Shown piece by piece: positions 16,522 to 25,571 of a DNA stretch of 31,712 nucleotides. The DNA comes from Candidatus Helarchaeota archaeon. GTDB lineage: Archaea > Asgardarchaeota > Lokiarchaeia > Helarchaeales > HEL-GB-A. Position 1 is the stretch's first letter. Each line of letters starts with the position of its first letter. Where the stretch lies: the NCBI GenBank assembly GCA_016840125.1, contig JAEOSY010000560.1, positions 1-31,712 on the forward strand, read 5' to 3'. A program made the translations under genes and the position numbers. The notes below the pieces were generated by a model. It ran no database searches. It had not been told where the DNA came from and worked only from the letters and a program-made list of their open reading frames with translations.

Positions 16522-16713
16522 TTGTGTTGCCTCTTTACACTTCCTTTTTCGCTTTTTGGAAGGAAGCTATATTATATTTTAGATGTTTGTACTTAAATTT
16601 AAATTTCTGCTTTTTAGATAGAAAAATACATTTGTATATTTAGTATAACAACCGTGTAAAGACTCCTACATTTCCTGCTTAATAATCAATTACTATTAAA
16701 TAAGGGATGTTTT

Positions 16714-17265
16714 ATGGAAAAAAAGACGAGTATATTAGATATTATAAAATCTCGACGTAGTACCCGGCGGTTCAAGCCGGATTCAATCTCGGACGATGAT
16801 CTACATGCAATTTTAGAAGCTGCTCAATGGGCTCCGAGTGGAGAGAACTTTCAACCATGGAAATTCATTGTAATCAAAAACAAAAAAACGATGGAAAACA
16901 TCGTGGAATTACTCCCCTATAAAAAGTTCCAAAAATTTCTCATGAACGGACCTGTTCTGATAGTTGTGATCGGAGATAGTCGCAAATCCAAATGGTTTAC
17001 ATTAGATTGTGCTTTGGCTATACAAAGTTTAATGCTAGAAGCTTGGGCGAGAGGATTCGGCACGTGTTTTTCTGCGTGGTTCCCAACTGTTCCTGAAGCG
17101 GTTGAAGAGAACGTCAAGGAAATGCTTGAAATCCCTAAAAAGTGGAAAATCATTACAATGACACCTTTAGGTATCCCAATAGACCCTCCTGAACGCGCGT
17201 TCAGACTTCCTGCAAACCGAAAACCCCTAGAAAAAATAGTTAATTACGAGAAATTCTCAAAATAA
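16714..17265 (+). CDS. Nitroreductase-family flavoprotein
   Basis: 183 aa. SRRSTRRFKPDSIS and AAQWAPSGENFQPWKFIVI form the FMN-phosphate and isoalloxazine contact regions at the N terminus. LDCALAIQSLMLEAWARGFGTC is the typical dimer-core helix, and TPLGIPIDPP lies near the end. Members are NAD(P)H/FMN oxidoreductases acting on quinones, nitro compounds or flavins; the substrate is not predictable here. GGGATG precedes the ATG. It is monocistronic, with an oligo-T terminator directly after the stop. Confidence 0.92.
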   Translation: MEKKTSILDIIKSRRSTRRFKPDSISDDDLHAILEAAQWAPSGENFQPWKFIVIKNKKTMENIVELLPYKKFQKFLMNGPVLIVVIGDSRKSKWFTLDCALAIQSLMLEAWARGFGTCFSAWFPTVPEAVEENVKEMLEIPKKWKIITMTPLGIPIDPPERAFRLPANRKPLEKIVNYEKFSK

Positions 17266-17271
17266 ACCTCA

Positions 17272-17279
17272 TTTTTTTT
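17272..17279 (+). terminator. Oligo-T terminator after the nitroreductase gene
   Basis: Eight T start seven bases after the TAA stop, with no stem. Confidence 0.5.
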
Positions 17280-17399
17280 CTTACCCCGCCTTCTTATCTT
17301 ATTCCAGTCAGCAATTTTCAGTTTACTGAAAGTTTTTTAACTAGAAACTCAGCTTTAATAATAATATACCCTGAAAGCAAGTAGAAGGAATGGGCTCTA

Positions 17400-19694
17400 A
17401 TGAAAAAAGGTCAATATTTCTTAATTTTAGTCCTGTTTGGACTCACGTTTTTTAATATTTTAGGATATTCACGTAATTCCAACGCAGCTACAACTGATTT
17501 GAATAACTTTTCAATATCTGGAAATATCCCAAGTGGGATTTCGAATTTATATATGACTGAGAAACTAAACTACGATCTTTTTGGGACAGGTAACTCTTCT
17601 TACGTATGGTCTCAAAATATTACTGAGGGGCACGTGAATTTGACTTTAGCAGCTATTGCAGTACAAGTAACTGACTTACGAGATTCACCATATACGAAAG
17701 TCATAACCGATGATATTTCCAGTCCCCTATTTGCGGTTCCGGAGGCTGTATTTGACACGCCAATTGCACGTATGGCCCAATATTTTGTATTAGATAACTT
17801 TTCTCTGCTTCAAAAAGTAAGGATTTATATTAACGCCAATATTGGCGGTTTGTTATTGCCATATGGTCATTTTCAAATTGATCTTTACAACGCCACAGGA
17901 GGAAATCAAGTGAATGTTAATACTCATAGTTCATCACTTGCTTCGGGTCTCCATATTCAGTGGTTGGATATAACAATTAATGAATATTTAGATCCCGGGG
18001 AATATATTGCGGTCTTCAGCAGTTGGGTAACCGGGCTTCTACCTACTATGAATAATAATAGTTGGATGATACATAATTATTCAAGCCCTTCCGAAAACAA
18101 AGGATTGAGTCTGTTTGAGAACTCTAGTGGATGGTTCCCGATTCCGGAGGATGCAACTGCAGATTTCTTAATGGAACTCGATGCAACTCACTATCTTAGT
18201 CCTTATGAAGTGAATTTAACGACTTATATTAATAATGAAACAGTTCAAATGCACCACAACCGAGATTATCTCGTAAAAACGGTACAACTAGGGCGATCGG
18301 TATGGCGAAGCGAGATTCTCTATTATTTAAATGAATCCCCAACTGAGGATTTTAATGTAACCACTACACTAAATAAAACGGTTGGTGGGAGAACCATTGT
18401 TACAGGTGGTCGTTATGTTTATGATGAACCAACAAGTGGCACCTATTTTGCAAACTCCACGACAATACGTTGGAATTTAAATTATAAGAAGGTAAATTCC
18501 TCCAATTCCCTACTTGTTTTCTTTAAATTCCCAAGGGATTGGTTGGTTACCAAATTGATTGATGGTTACCAAATCGAGCTAATTGAATACGGGATTCTCT
18601 ACAGCTATATTTATGGTGAATATGGAAATGCCCTTTGGATTGAAGATGGGGGTGATGGTACCCGAACCTTTGAATATTCAACCACTTTTGCATCTCCAAA
18701 TTATCTAATCTCAGGTGAAATCACTGCTCCACGGGAGGTCTATGTAGGGGATCCTTTTACAATTCAAGCTACAATCAGAAATTCTGAAGGAGGATTGGTA
18801 ACAAATGGGAATTGTAGTTTCTATTTATTCAATCCCGAAGGTATGCAGATTTATACTGCTAATGTCACAAATACAAATGGTGTTGTATCATCTGATGAAT
18901 TATCGAGTAATGGGTGGGCATTTGGAACATATTCAATGGTTGTGGTTTGGTCCAACGGTGAAGAAATAGGAATCACTATCTTTTCGTTTGAAGTTACGCT
19001 AAATCCTTTAATTATCATCGCAATAATCGCTATCGCCGCCGTGGCTGCCACTGCAATAGTACTCACCTACGGGCGGAGAAAATTAGCTGAACGGCATTGG
19101 GAGAAAGCGCTTCATCACTTGCTTGTCATTTCAAAGAATGGCACACCGATGTATAGTTTTTCCTTTGGTATTGCAATTAAGGATTCAGCCCTCATCTCTG
19201 GAACGATCACCGCAATAACAAGTTTCATGAAAGACGCGACTGGAAGCAAGAAACAACTTGCACTCTTGGATCAAGGCGATAAAAAAGTTATTCTGAATTA
19301 TGGAAAACTAACGACTGTAGCAATCCTCTCGAGTAAGGATTTAAGAATAATCCATAACCGTGCTCAGACTTTTATTGAACATTTTGAGATGCAATATGGT
19401 GGGAAACTCAAAACTTGGACTGGCAATACTGAAGTTTTTAAAGGTGCTAATAAGATTGTGGAGGAGCACTTTCCCGTTTCTATGGACGAAATCTTAATTA
19501 CCAAGGCTGGCTTCGAGCTACAACAATATAAGGAATTGATTGATACTGCTGATGACCATGCCATTATCGCGGAAATTCTCAGTAAAGTAACTAACTTAAC
19601 GGATAAATATCAAGACATAATACTAAAAAATTATAGTTCTTTGTTAAATGAAATCATTAATAAGGCTCATACAAAACTAGCTGAAAATGTGTGA
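17400..19694 (+). CDS. Secreted-ectodomain single-pass protein with cytoplasmic longin-like domain
   Basis: 764 aa. A signal peptide covers about residues 1-30 (KKGQYFLILVLFGLTFF then NSNAA). A roughly 500-residue beta-rich ectodomain carries many N-x-S/T sequons. An Ig-like module (about 440-530; REVYVGDPFTIQATIRNSEG) precedes a membrane helix (about 535-558; LIIIAIIAIAAVAATAIVL) and a basic stop-transfer RRKLAERHW. The cytoplasmic part (about 565-764) begins with a longin-like domain (HHLLVISKNGTPMYSFSFG, ALISGTITAITSFM, LLDQGDKKVILNY, LTTVAILSS) aligning with the two small longin-like proteins, and ends with a helical extension. This is a receptor-like architecture joining the cell surface to a GTPase-platform fold. 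AAGGAATGG precedes the ATG. The stop overlaps the next gene by GTGA. Confidence 0.85.
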   Translation: MKKGQYFLILVLFGLTFFNILGYSRNSNAATTDLNNFSISGNIPSGISNLYMTEKLNYDLFGTGNSSYVWSQNITEGHVNLTLAAIAVQVTDLRDSPYTKVITDDISSPLFAVPEAVFDTPIARMAQYFVLDNFSLLQKVRIYINANIGGLLLPYGHFQIDLYNATGGNQVNVNTHSSSLASGLHIQWLDITINEYLDPGEYIAVFSSWVTGLLPTMNNNSWMIHNYSSPSENKGLSLFENSSGWFPIPEDATADFLMELDATHYLSPYEVNLTTYINNETVQMHHNRDYLVKTVQLGRSVWRSEILYYLNESPTEDFNVTTTLNKTVGGRTIVTGGRYVYDEPTSGTYFANSTTIRWNLNYKKVNSSNSLLVFFKFPRDWLVTKLIDGYQIELIEYGILYSYIYGEYGNALWIEDGGDGTRTFEYSTTFASPNYLISGEITAPREVYVGDPFTIQATIRNSEGGLVTNGNCSFYLFNPEGMQIYTANVTNTNGVVSSDELSSNGWAFGTYSMVVVWSNGEEIGITIFSFEVTLNPLIIIAIIAIAAVAATAIVLTYGRRKLAERHWEKALHHLLVISKNGTPMYSFSFGIAIKDSALISGTITAITSFMKDATGSKKQLALLDQGDKKVILNYGKLTTVAILSSKDLRIIHNRAQTFIEHFEMQYGGKLKTWTGNTEVFKGANKIVEEHFPVSMDEILITKAGFELQQYKELIDTADDHAIIAEILSKVTNLTDKYQDIILKNYSSLLNEIINKAHTKLAENV

Positions 19695-21136
19695 TTGATA
19701 TGCCTGAGACATTAAAAAAAGTAGTAATTAAGCTTAAGGATAAACCACTTACAGGCAATGATTTAGACGACTACGCAAGATCAAGAAAAATGAAGTTTGG
19801 GGGATTTTCAGACAATACCGGCTTAATTGGGGAGGTTTATAATGATGAGGAAAAACTGGTGGGATTACTGGGGATGGAGACAGAACCTTGGTCTGATTAT
19901 TCCTCATTCCATCATAATTACGACTTAATGAATCGGCTGCGAATTAAACTCTTTTCTAAAGGTGGTAACAAAATTGGTGTAATCGAGGAGCGATTAATCA
20001 AGGAACTCTCTATGCCTACTTCAAGCCATAAAATCCCGATTTTTACCGCTATCATAAAGAATCTCCCTTATGCAGTCGACCTTGATAAGGATTCTGATAA
20101 ATTCGTGTTCGCGGTCGTAACTGATACGCGTAAAAAAATACTCGAAATATTTCAGATGAATAAAAAAACCTTCCGGTTAAGTTTCGAGGTGAAGCGGAAG
20201 TATTTGATCGAGAAAATAGCTTCAATTGATTCCAAGTGGGGCGGGAAAATTGAGATTAAGATCTATGAGGAGGAGCTTGCCCGAAAGGACAGTTTCTTAT
20301 TTTTATTAATCCTCTTCGCGGGAACCATTAAATACCATGATGAAATTGAACATAAGATCCGGACGTATTCTGACAACCTCCGTGAAGGCATTATTATAAT
20401 CAAGCCCACAAGTCGCGCTATAGAACTAATGGCTAAGTCGCAAGTCGAAGTTTATGCCGAAGCCGATAAGGCGAAAGCTGCTATAGAGAAGGCAAAAGCT
20501 AAAGCTCGAGCGCCCAAGAAGGTTAAACCTATACCTGAAGGATTGCCCCCTGGTGCAAAAGTTGAAGCCGAATTTAGACGAGGAAAACGTAAGATTCGGG
20601 GTGAGAAAGCCGTTCCCAAAAAACCGTTAGAATTAGTTGTTAAACCTACAAAAGGAAGAATTAAACCCCTTCAAGAAGAGATCTCTAACGTTTTGGCAGA
20701 ATCAGCCAGCGAAGTAAAAGCCCCTGAAAAATTTAAACCAGGAGTCCCTCTTGGTGATGAAGCAACCGAGTTAAAGACCCCCCGACTAGGAAAACCTAAA
20801 AAAATGCCTAGAACCGTAACCAAAAAGCCACCTGAACCAGATCTACCGCCGTTACAACTCGAAGATTCCCTTGATAAAATAACGGGAATGCCAAAAGAGG
20901 TATCAAAAATTCTTGAAGAAGTAGGAATTGAGCTAGTTGATGATTTGATTTTCATCGATCCAGATGCCCTCGCTGACTTTATCGGTATTAAATCTGTCAC
21001 CAAAGATAAACTCAAAAAATTACAGAGTACCGCACATAACCAAATCAAATCGACCATAAAGAAAGATAAAGAACTAAAAACGAAATATCTTGAAAAATAT
21101 AAAAAACATGCTGACAAAGATGGAACTTATATGTAA
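19691..21136 (+). CDS. Uncharacterised protein with basic linker and C-terminal helix-hairpin-helix domain
   Basis: 481 aa. The N-terminal globular part (about 1-245) is unrecognised; it alternates strands and helices with no membrane segment. A Lys/Ala/Pro-rich low-complexity linker (about 250-390) follows. The C-terminal 90 residues (LDKITGMPKEVSKILEEVG, then DLIFIDPDALADFIGI) match the tandem helix-hairpin-helix pattern that binds DNA or protein. The GTG start overlaps the stop of the receptor-like gene (GTGA), so the two are translationally coupled; an ATG lies three codons in at 19700. Coupling suggests a functional partnership with the membrane protein, although the linker and HhH fold would be unusual for a membrane signalling partner. 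Confidence 0.8.
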   Translation: MIDMPETLKKVVIKLKDKPLTGNDLDDYARSRKMKFGGFSDNTGLIGEVYNDEEKLVGLLGMETEPWSDYSSFHHNYDLMNRLRIKLFSKGGNKIGVIEERLIKELSMPTSSHKIPIFTAIIKNLPYAVDLDKDSDKFVFAVVTDTRKKILEIFQMNKKTFRLSFEVKRKYLIEKIASIDSKWGGKIEIKIYEEELARKDSFLFLLILFAGTIKYHDEIEHKIRTYSDNLREGIIIIKPTSRAIELMAKSQVEVYAEADKAKAAIEKAKAKARAPKKVKPIPEGLPPGAKVEAEFRRGKRKIRGEKAVPKKPLELVVKPTKGRIKPLQEEISNVLAESASEVKAPEKFKPGVPLGDEATELKTPRLGKPKKMPRTVTKKPPEPDLPPLQLEDSLDKITGMPKEVSKILEEVGIELVDDLIFIDPDALADFIGIKSVTKDKLKKLQSTAHNQIKSTIKKDKELKTKYLEKYKKHADKDGTYM

Positions 21137-21250
21137 CGTCTTCTCTCCTATTTCTCTAGTTTAGATTTATTATATGCCCTGAATATATTCAAGTATTCGA
21201 GACTCTTTTTACCCTCATTTTTATAATTACTATTAAGTCATATACCGAAC

Positions 21251-22201
21251 TCACGCAACTTTATCCACTTGTAACGGTAAAGCATTGGGAATAATCTCAA
21301 ATTCAAAGCTTTTCGACTTAGCTACTTGTTCCCCATCTAAGTCGAGAAACACGGGATCCTCCGAGACCACTGTAATCCTTTTGCAAAGCGGATGTTCTTT
21401 CGCCTCGGGCATTTCGAGGTGGCTACCATCATATATTTTTCCAATATTTCGTAATAATTTCCATCGGGATGCATCTTGAATGGTAATGATGTTAAAGAAG
21501 CCATCAGTACTAATACTATTTGGCGAGATCATCATCCCACCTCCAAAATATTTTCCAATAGCAATACAAACCATGTTACCATTGAATTCATATGCAGAGG
21601 ATTCATTATCGTCTAAAATTATCTGTGTTTGGGATTTGTGATGATGCATAATTCCGCGAATTGCCCCAATAAGAAAGGACATCTTTCCCCCTAATATTTT
21701 AGTTGTTCGATTTACGCGATCAACGACATCACCACCAAGCCCGGTGTCTGCGACGTTGATGAATAATCTTGACGTTTGATTACCTTCAAAATCAGTGAAT
21801 CGCGCAATTCCAACATCCTGTCGCTGAATTTCACCTTTAACTAGAATATCAACTGCATCGGGAAGTAATTTGGGGATCTCTGCCGTTTTTATGAAATCCG
21901 ACCCTGTTCCCCCAGGAATTATGCCAAAATTAGAGTTTGGATCAATTAATTTTCCTCCTTCAAAAAATCCATTCGCCACCTCGTTGTAGGTTCCATCGCC
22001 TCCCACGGCGACAAGGAAATTTTCCTCACCCCCTTTGAGCGCGGCTCGTGCGAGCTCTGTGGCATGATTTTGATATTCAGTAAATACCGTATGGTAATCA
22101 ACTTCTTTAACTTGGAGCATAGGTTCTATCTCTTTATACCAACGCTTCTCAGTCTTACCATTTCCTGACTTGGGATTAATTATAAACAGCATAACTTTCA
22201 C
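21251..22201 (-). CDS. Diacylglycerol-kinase-family lipid kinase (DagK/YegS-like)
   Basis: 316 aa. The N-terminal INPKSGNGK nucleotide-binding opening, GGDGT (67-71), the GIIPGGTGSDF substrate loop and a C-terminal LDLDGEQV segment are all characteristic of the family. It would phosphorylate a lipid such as diacylglycerol, or a related archaeal membrane lipid or sphingosine-like substrate, from ATP. The GTG start at 22201 gives the normal family N terminus; an ATG at residue 4 would still retain the motif. It lies 31 bases after a polytopic membrane protein on the same strand, likely one operon. Confidence 0.95.
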   Translation of the reverse strand: MKVMLFIINPKSGNGKTEKRWYKEIEPMLQVKEVDYHTVFTEYQNHATELARAALKGGEENFLVAVGGDGTYNEVANGFFEGGKLIDPNSNFGIIPGGTGSDFIKTAEIPKLLPDAVDILVKGEIQRQDVGIARFTDFEGNQTSRLFINVADTGLGGDVVDRVNRTTKILGGKMSFLIGAIRGIMHHHKSQTQIILDDNESSAYEFNGNMVCIAIGKYFGGGMMISPNSISTDGFFNIITIQDASRWKLLRNIGKIYDGSHLEMPEAKEHPLCKRITVVSEDPVFLDLDGEQVAKSKSFEFEIIPNALPLQVDKVA

Positions 22202-22232
22202 ACGTTTGAAATTTGATTAATACAATTTGTGG

Positions 22233-22931
22233 CTACTCAAATAACTTATCTTTCTTATGTTTAATAATTAAGTAAATACCTGAAACGATGCCAAATATTA
22301 TCAATGCATAAAGCACGTATATTTGTATTGCCTCAGAAAGGAATGATGTAGGGTAGAGGTCTAACCCGAAAATAATACCAATTACCAAGGAACTGTAAAT
22401 ATAGATAAAAAATAAATAAACCCATACGATTTGGGATCTCTTTCTTATGTAAATTAGAAAATAAGAGCCCACGATCACGTATATAATGGTAAAAAAACGG
22501 TAACCAGAAATCGATAAAAAGAAAACAAAAATAAATTGAATTTCCATTTGGGCAGCTAAATTTAGGTGCTCTGGACCAACAACACGGTAAATTATAACGA
22601 TATTATCCCATATACAGGGGCCATATATCAGACCTACTAGAGAATAGAGCTGAAGATAATAAAAACCTCTATCCAATCTTTGTTTTATGGTCTGGTCCAA
22701 ACGTTGAATATTTTTCCTATAACCATGGAAAAAGCCCGCAATCGAAACGGGAATAATGCATAGAAGGTACATAATAAAATCTATACGCATGGGCATCTCA
22801 AGATTCGTAAAAATTTCTGGAAAAAAAACCCAAAAATATGCAAGAATTGCATAAATTATGGTTGCAATACTGAATGCAAGGAAAAACGATTTGATATCAA
22901 GAACCCGTTGGTTAAATGTCATTGACTGCAT
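22233..22931 (-). CDS. Uncharacterised polytopic membrane protein upstream of lipid kinase
   Basis: 232 aa with about six or seven membrane helices separated by short loops. A basic loop with KNIQRLDQTIKQRLDR lies after the second helix, and the C-terminal tail KHKKDKLFE is probably cytoplasmic. The family is not recognised. Its operon with the lipid kinase suggests a membrane-lipid context, but nothing in the sequence shows an enzyme active site. The ATG at 22931 is used; a second ATG is three codons in. Confidence 0.75.
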   Translation of the reverse strand: MQSMTFNQRVLDIKSFFLAFSIATIIYAILAYFWVFFPEIFTNLEMPMRIDFIMYLLCIIPVSIAGFFHGYRKNIQRLDQTIKQRLDRGFYYLQLYSLVGLIYGPCIWDNIVIIYRVVGPEHLNLAAQMEIQFIFVFFLSISGYRFFTIIYVIVGSYFLIYIRKRSQIVWVYLFFIYIYSSLVIGIIFGLDLYPTSFLSEAIQIYVLYALIIFGIVSGIYLIIKHKKDKLFE

Positions 22932-23001
22932 TGATAATCCATTTTGTTATAATTAAATAAAAAATATAACTCAACTCCTTTTATCTTAAATGGGATGAAA
23001 A

Positions 23002-23808
23002 TTGAAAAGTCAATCAAAATTAACTAATTCAGAAATCGCCCATCGCTTTGAAAAATACATGAAACTAAGTTATCTACCATTAGGAGTTTACTTTTCAGAA
23101 TCCAAGCCAGAAGGGAAAATCCGAAGCCAGGGTAAGTTAATCAACAGATGCATTGTAAACCATGTTTTTAAAGCGGCTAAGAACGGGAAAATTAGTCTTA
23201 TTCAGAAGGGAATAGGATGCCCAGGCGGGCTTTATTGGGCTGGACTAAGAAAAAAGATAATAAAAGGATGGGCTTCATTTATTACGAAAGGTAAAGATAC
23301 TGTTCTGGGGGGGCGAGCAGAGCATTTCAAGAAAGATGCCAAAGTGGCTGTTCAGATGCTCCGTGATCCTGGACCTGTGAATCTTCCTGAAGGTGCAAAT
23401 TATATAATTTATCGACCTTTACGAGAAATTCCCGATACGCAACTTATTGAGTTTATCGTCTTCTTCGTGAATCCTAAAGGAATGGCACAACTTATAACCC
23501 TTTGTAATTATGGGCGACATGTACCTTACATGGTTCGAGCACCATCCGGGTCTGGATGTATGTCCTTACTGAATTATCCATTAGAATTAAAACATGAACC
23601 TGAGCCAGATGCGGTCATGGGAATCTGGGATCTTTACGCCATAACAACCATTCCCAAAAATCTATTAACCCTCACACTTCGCCGTTGGTATGTTGAAGAA
23701 ATGGCTCAAAACATTCCTGAATCATTCCTAACCCATACACCTCCATTCACAACATGGGGGGAACTGAAGCTTTTCTTCAAAAAAGTTAAAAAAAGAATAA
23801 AGAAATAG
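23002..23808 (+). CDS. DUF169-family protein
   Basis: 268 aa. It shows the DUF169 pattern: LPLGVYFSE near the start, conserved Cys in NRCIVNHV, GIGCPGGLYWAGL and GSGCMSLL, a middle segment matching EFIVFFVNPKGMAQLI and a further Cys in TLCNYGR. The biochemical role of the family is unknown; the conserved Cys suggest metal or redox cofactor binding. The TTG start follows GGATG; upstream ATGs are out of frame or run into a stop. A corrinoid-protein gene begins 30 bases downstream on the same strand, so the two likely form an operon, pointing to methyl transfer or corrinoid redox chemistry. Stop codon TAG. Confidence 0.85.
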   Translation: MKSQSKLTNSEIAHRFEKYMKLSYLPLGVYFSESKPEGKIRSQGKLINRCIVNHVFKAAKNGKISLIQKGIGCPGGLYWAGLRKKIIKGWASFITKGKDTVLGGRAEHFKKDAKVAVQMLRDPGPVNLPEGANYIIYRPLREIPDTQLIEFIVFFVNPKGMAQLITLCNYGRHVPYMVRAPSGSGCMSLLNYPLELKHEPEPDAVMGIWDLYAITTIPKNLLTLTLRRWYVEEMAQNIPESFLTHTPPFTTWGELKLFFKKVKKRIKK

Positions 23809-23838
23809 TGTTGATGAATATAGTAAGATGTGAGAACG

Positions 23839-24465
23839 ATGGCATTAAAGGAAGATTTAGTTAAGGCAATTGCTGAATTAGACGAAGACCGCGCATTAGA
23901 AATCGTACAAGAATTATCCGATAGTATATCCGCTTTGGAGATCATTACCATTGCGCGAGAGGGTATGCAGCAGGTGGGTGATAAATTTGCTGCGAAAGAA
24001 TATTTCTTAGCAGATTTGATCTACAGTGCGGAGATTTTTCAGGAGATCATGACCAAACTAGGACCTGCATTGACGATCAATAAATCGCAATCTATGGGGA
24101 AAATTGTCATCGGTACAGTGAAAAATGACATCCATGATATCGGAAAAAATATTATAATTAGTTTGTTGCGTGCTGCGGGGTTTGAGGTGGTGGATTTAGG
24201 TGTCGATCTCCCTGTTGAAACCTTCGTGGAAGCCGTGAAAAAAGAGCAACCGCAAGTATTGGGATTAAGTGGTTTATTAACAATTGCCATCGATGAGATG
24301 AAAAACACAATCGATGCATTGAAAGCAAATGGTTTACGAGATAATCTGAAAGTTATAATTGGCGGTGGCCCGATGGACGAGAAGGTGCGTGATTATGTAG
24401 GGGCCGATGCCAACACACAAGACGCAGTAAAAGGGGTCGAATTAATCAAGGAATTCATTGATTAA
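23839..24465 (+). CDS. MtaC/MtbC-like corrinoid protein 2
   Basis: 208 aa. A helical cap (about 1-82) is followed by a B12-binding domain with the cobalt-ligating DIHDIG (D97, H99, G102), LSGLLTIA and IIGGG. It is clearly paralogous to the corrinoid protein at 7365-7994 (shared LGVDxP, LSGxLTIA, GLRD, GADA), but its partner is DUF169 rather than a UroD-fold protein. The ATG at 23839 is preferred over the GTG at 23830 because it gives the usual N terminus. T6 follows the stop. A 5'-truncated near-copy lies at 25571-25894. Confidence 0.94.
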   Translation: MALKEDLVKAIAELDEDRALEIVQELSDSISALEIITIAREGMQQVGDKFAAKEYFLADLIYSAEIFQEIMTKLGPALTINKSQSMGKIVIGTVKNDIHDIGKNIIISLLRAAGFEVVDLGVDLPVETFVEAVKKEQPQVLGLSGLLTIAIDEMKNTIDALKANGLRDNLKVIIGGGPMDEKVRDYVGADANTQDAVKGVELIKEFID

Positions 24466-24478
24466 GTCTTTTTTATTC

Positions 24479-24512
24479 AAAAAAAAAGAGAGTTGTTGGA
24501 GTTATCTCCAAT
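24479..24512 (-). terminator. Stem-loop plus T9 terminator of the surface-protein gene
   Basis: A perfect six-base stem TTGGAG/CTCCAA (24496-24501 and 24506-24511) with a four-base loop is followed on the minus strand by nine T (24479-24487), eight bases after the stop codon. It is the clearest stem-loop terminator in the window. Confidence 0.65.
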
Positions 24513-24519
24513 TAAGCAG

Positions 24520-25410
24520 CTAAAGAAAGGGGCTTTGGTCTTTTTTAAACCAAGATAGTGTGATAGCTAACGCACTGATTGTTGCAATCAAGATCCAGAA
24601 CAGATCGAAACCCGGAATCACGGGGTAATTTATTGATAATGTGGCTGATCCCGAACCAGAAGTGCGAATAACTAAAATTGCGTAGTCAGCGCTACTCGTA
24701 GGAGTGAAGATTATGGTTCGAGGAGTTCCACTTATCGAGGTCTGGGAATCTAATTCGGTTGTACTTCCTGATGCGGTTCGAAAGACACGTAAATCATATG
24801 CGGCACCCATCGGAATCGTTAGACGGATTGTGTAAGTGTTTGAAGAGGATAAATATACTTCGAAGAGCTCGGCATAATCATATGTACTAAAAGAAATGCT
24901 AGTTGAGGACCCAACAGACACCTCCGTAGCAGATTCTGCTTCAATGTATCCAGTATTACCAGATGAAGAATCCGTATACGCAGTAGGATAGACTGGACCC
25001 GAAGAACTAGGGTTGTATACTAACCATTCCACTTCAGATCCACGCATGCTAGATTCAATTTCAGTGAGAAAGTCTGAATCAGAGTAGAGGTATAAATCCA
25101 TATCATATGATTGTGTGTAACGTAACCAAACCAGATGATAGTCTGTTGAAGATAAACTATAGGTTTCGTAGTAATAATGTTGATAACCAGTACTCCATGC
25201 TTCAAGACCTTGAAGCGAATCATCTGGCATATAATCTGGAATTAATGGATTTGTTGATACAGTTGTTTGAAGGACTTGTGGATTGACGTTTAGTGTTGAA
25301 CCGTTGTTGAGAGGTATTTGCATCATCAGAAGCGTTGCTATAACAAGAACGGCTGCTATTGTGAGTAGGTATAACTTTTTTTTCTGCTTTTGATTAAATC
25401 GATAAATCAT
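24520..25410 (-). CDS. Cell-surface protein with PPC-like domain and C-terminal anchor
   Basis: 296 aa. An N-terminal signal or anchor helix (about 12-30) follows a basic start. The exported region is rich in Ser, Thr and Tyr. Residues about 165-265 alternate short strands (SISFSTYDYAELFEVYLSS, YTIRLTIPMGAAYDLRVF, ADYAILVIRTSGSGSA) in the pattern of pre-peptidase C-terminal (PPC) beta-sandwich domains. The end, PGFDLFWILIATISALAITL then KKDQ, looks like a PGF-type sorting or membrane anchor. GAGGG precedes the ATG. It sits between the corrinoid gene and the decayed duplicate, apparently inserted into or retained within that duplicated region. Ligand unknown. Confidence 0.75.
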   Translation of the reverse strand: MIYRFNQKQKKKLYLLTIAAVLVIATLLMMQIPLNNGSTLNVNPQVLQTTVSTNPLIPDYMPDDSLQGLEAWSTGYQHYYYETYSLSSTDYHLVWLRYTQSYDMDLYLYSDSDFLTEIESSMRGSEVEWLVYNPSSSGPVYPTAYTDSSSGNTGYIEAESATEVSVGSSTSISFSTYDYAELFEVYLSSSNTYTIRLTIPMGAAYDLRVFRTASGSTTELDSQTSISGTPRTIIFTPTSSADYAILVIRTSGSGSATLSINYPVIPGFDLFWILIATISALAITLSWFKKDQSPFL

Positions 25411-25484
25411 GGTTTTCCCTCACCTATTTAATATACAGAACAATATTATTTAGTTTACGAGCATTAGAGAATTTAAAGCTTATG

Positions 25485-25571
25485 CTACATAGAACCAAAA
25501 CCCCTTGAACTAGAACACCTTGAATCATGTAACACATTATCTATTGATATTATGATTCCCAAAAGCATACG
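25485..25571 (-). pseudogene. 3' remnant of a second LURP-one-related (LOR) gene
   Basis: Reading the minus strand from 25571, the frame encodes RMLLGIIISIDNVLHDSR. This matches the C terminus of the intact LOR protein at 25944-26504 (RKMLGFVIAIDNVLHDQR): 11 of 18 positions are identical in ungapped alignment and most others are conservative. The frame then runs about ten unrelated codons to a TAG at 25485. All upstream coding sequence is missing, cut off exactly where the plus-strand corrinoid fragment begins. Too short for routine gene callers. Confidence 0.7.
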
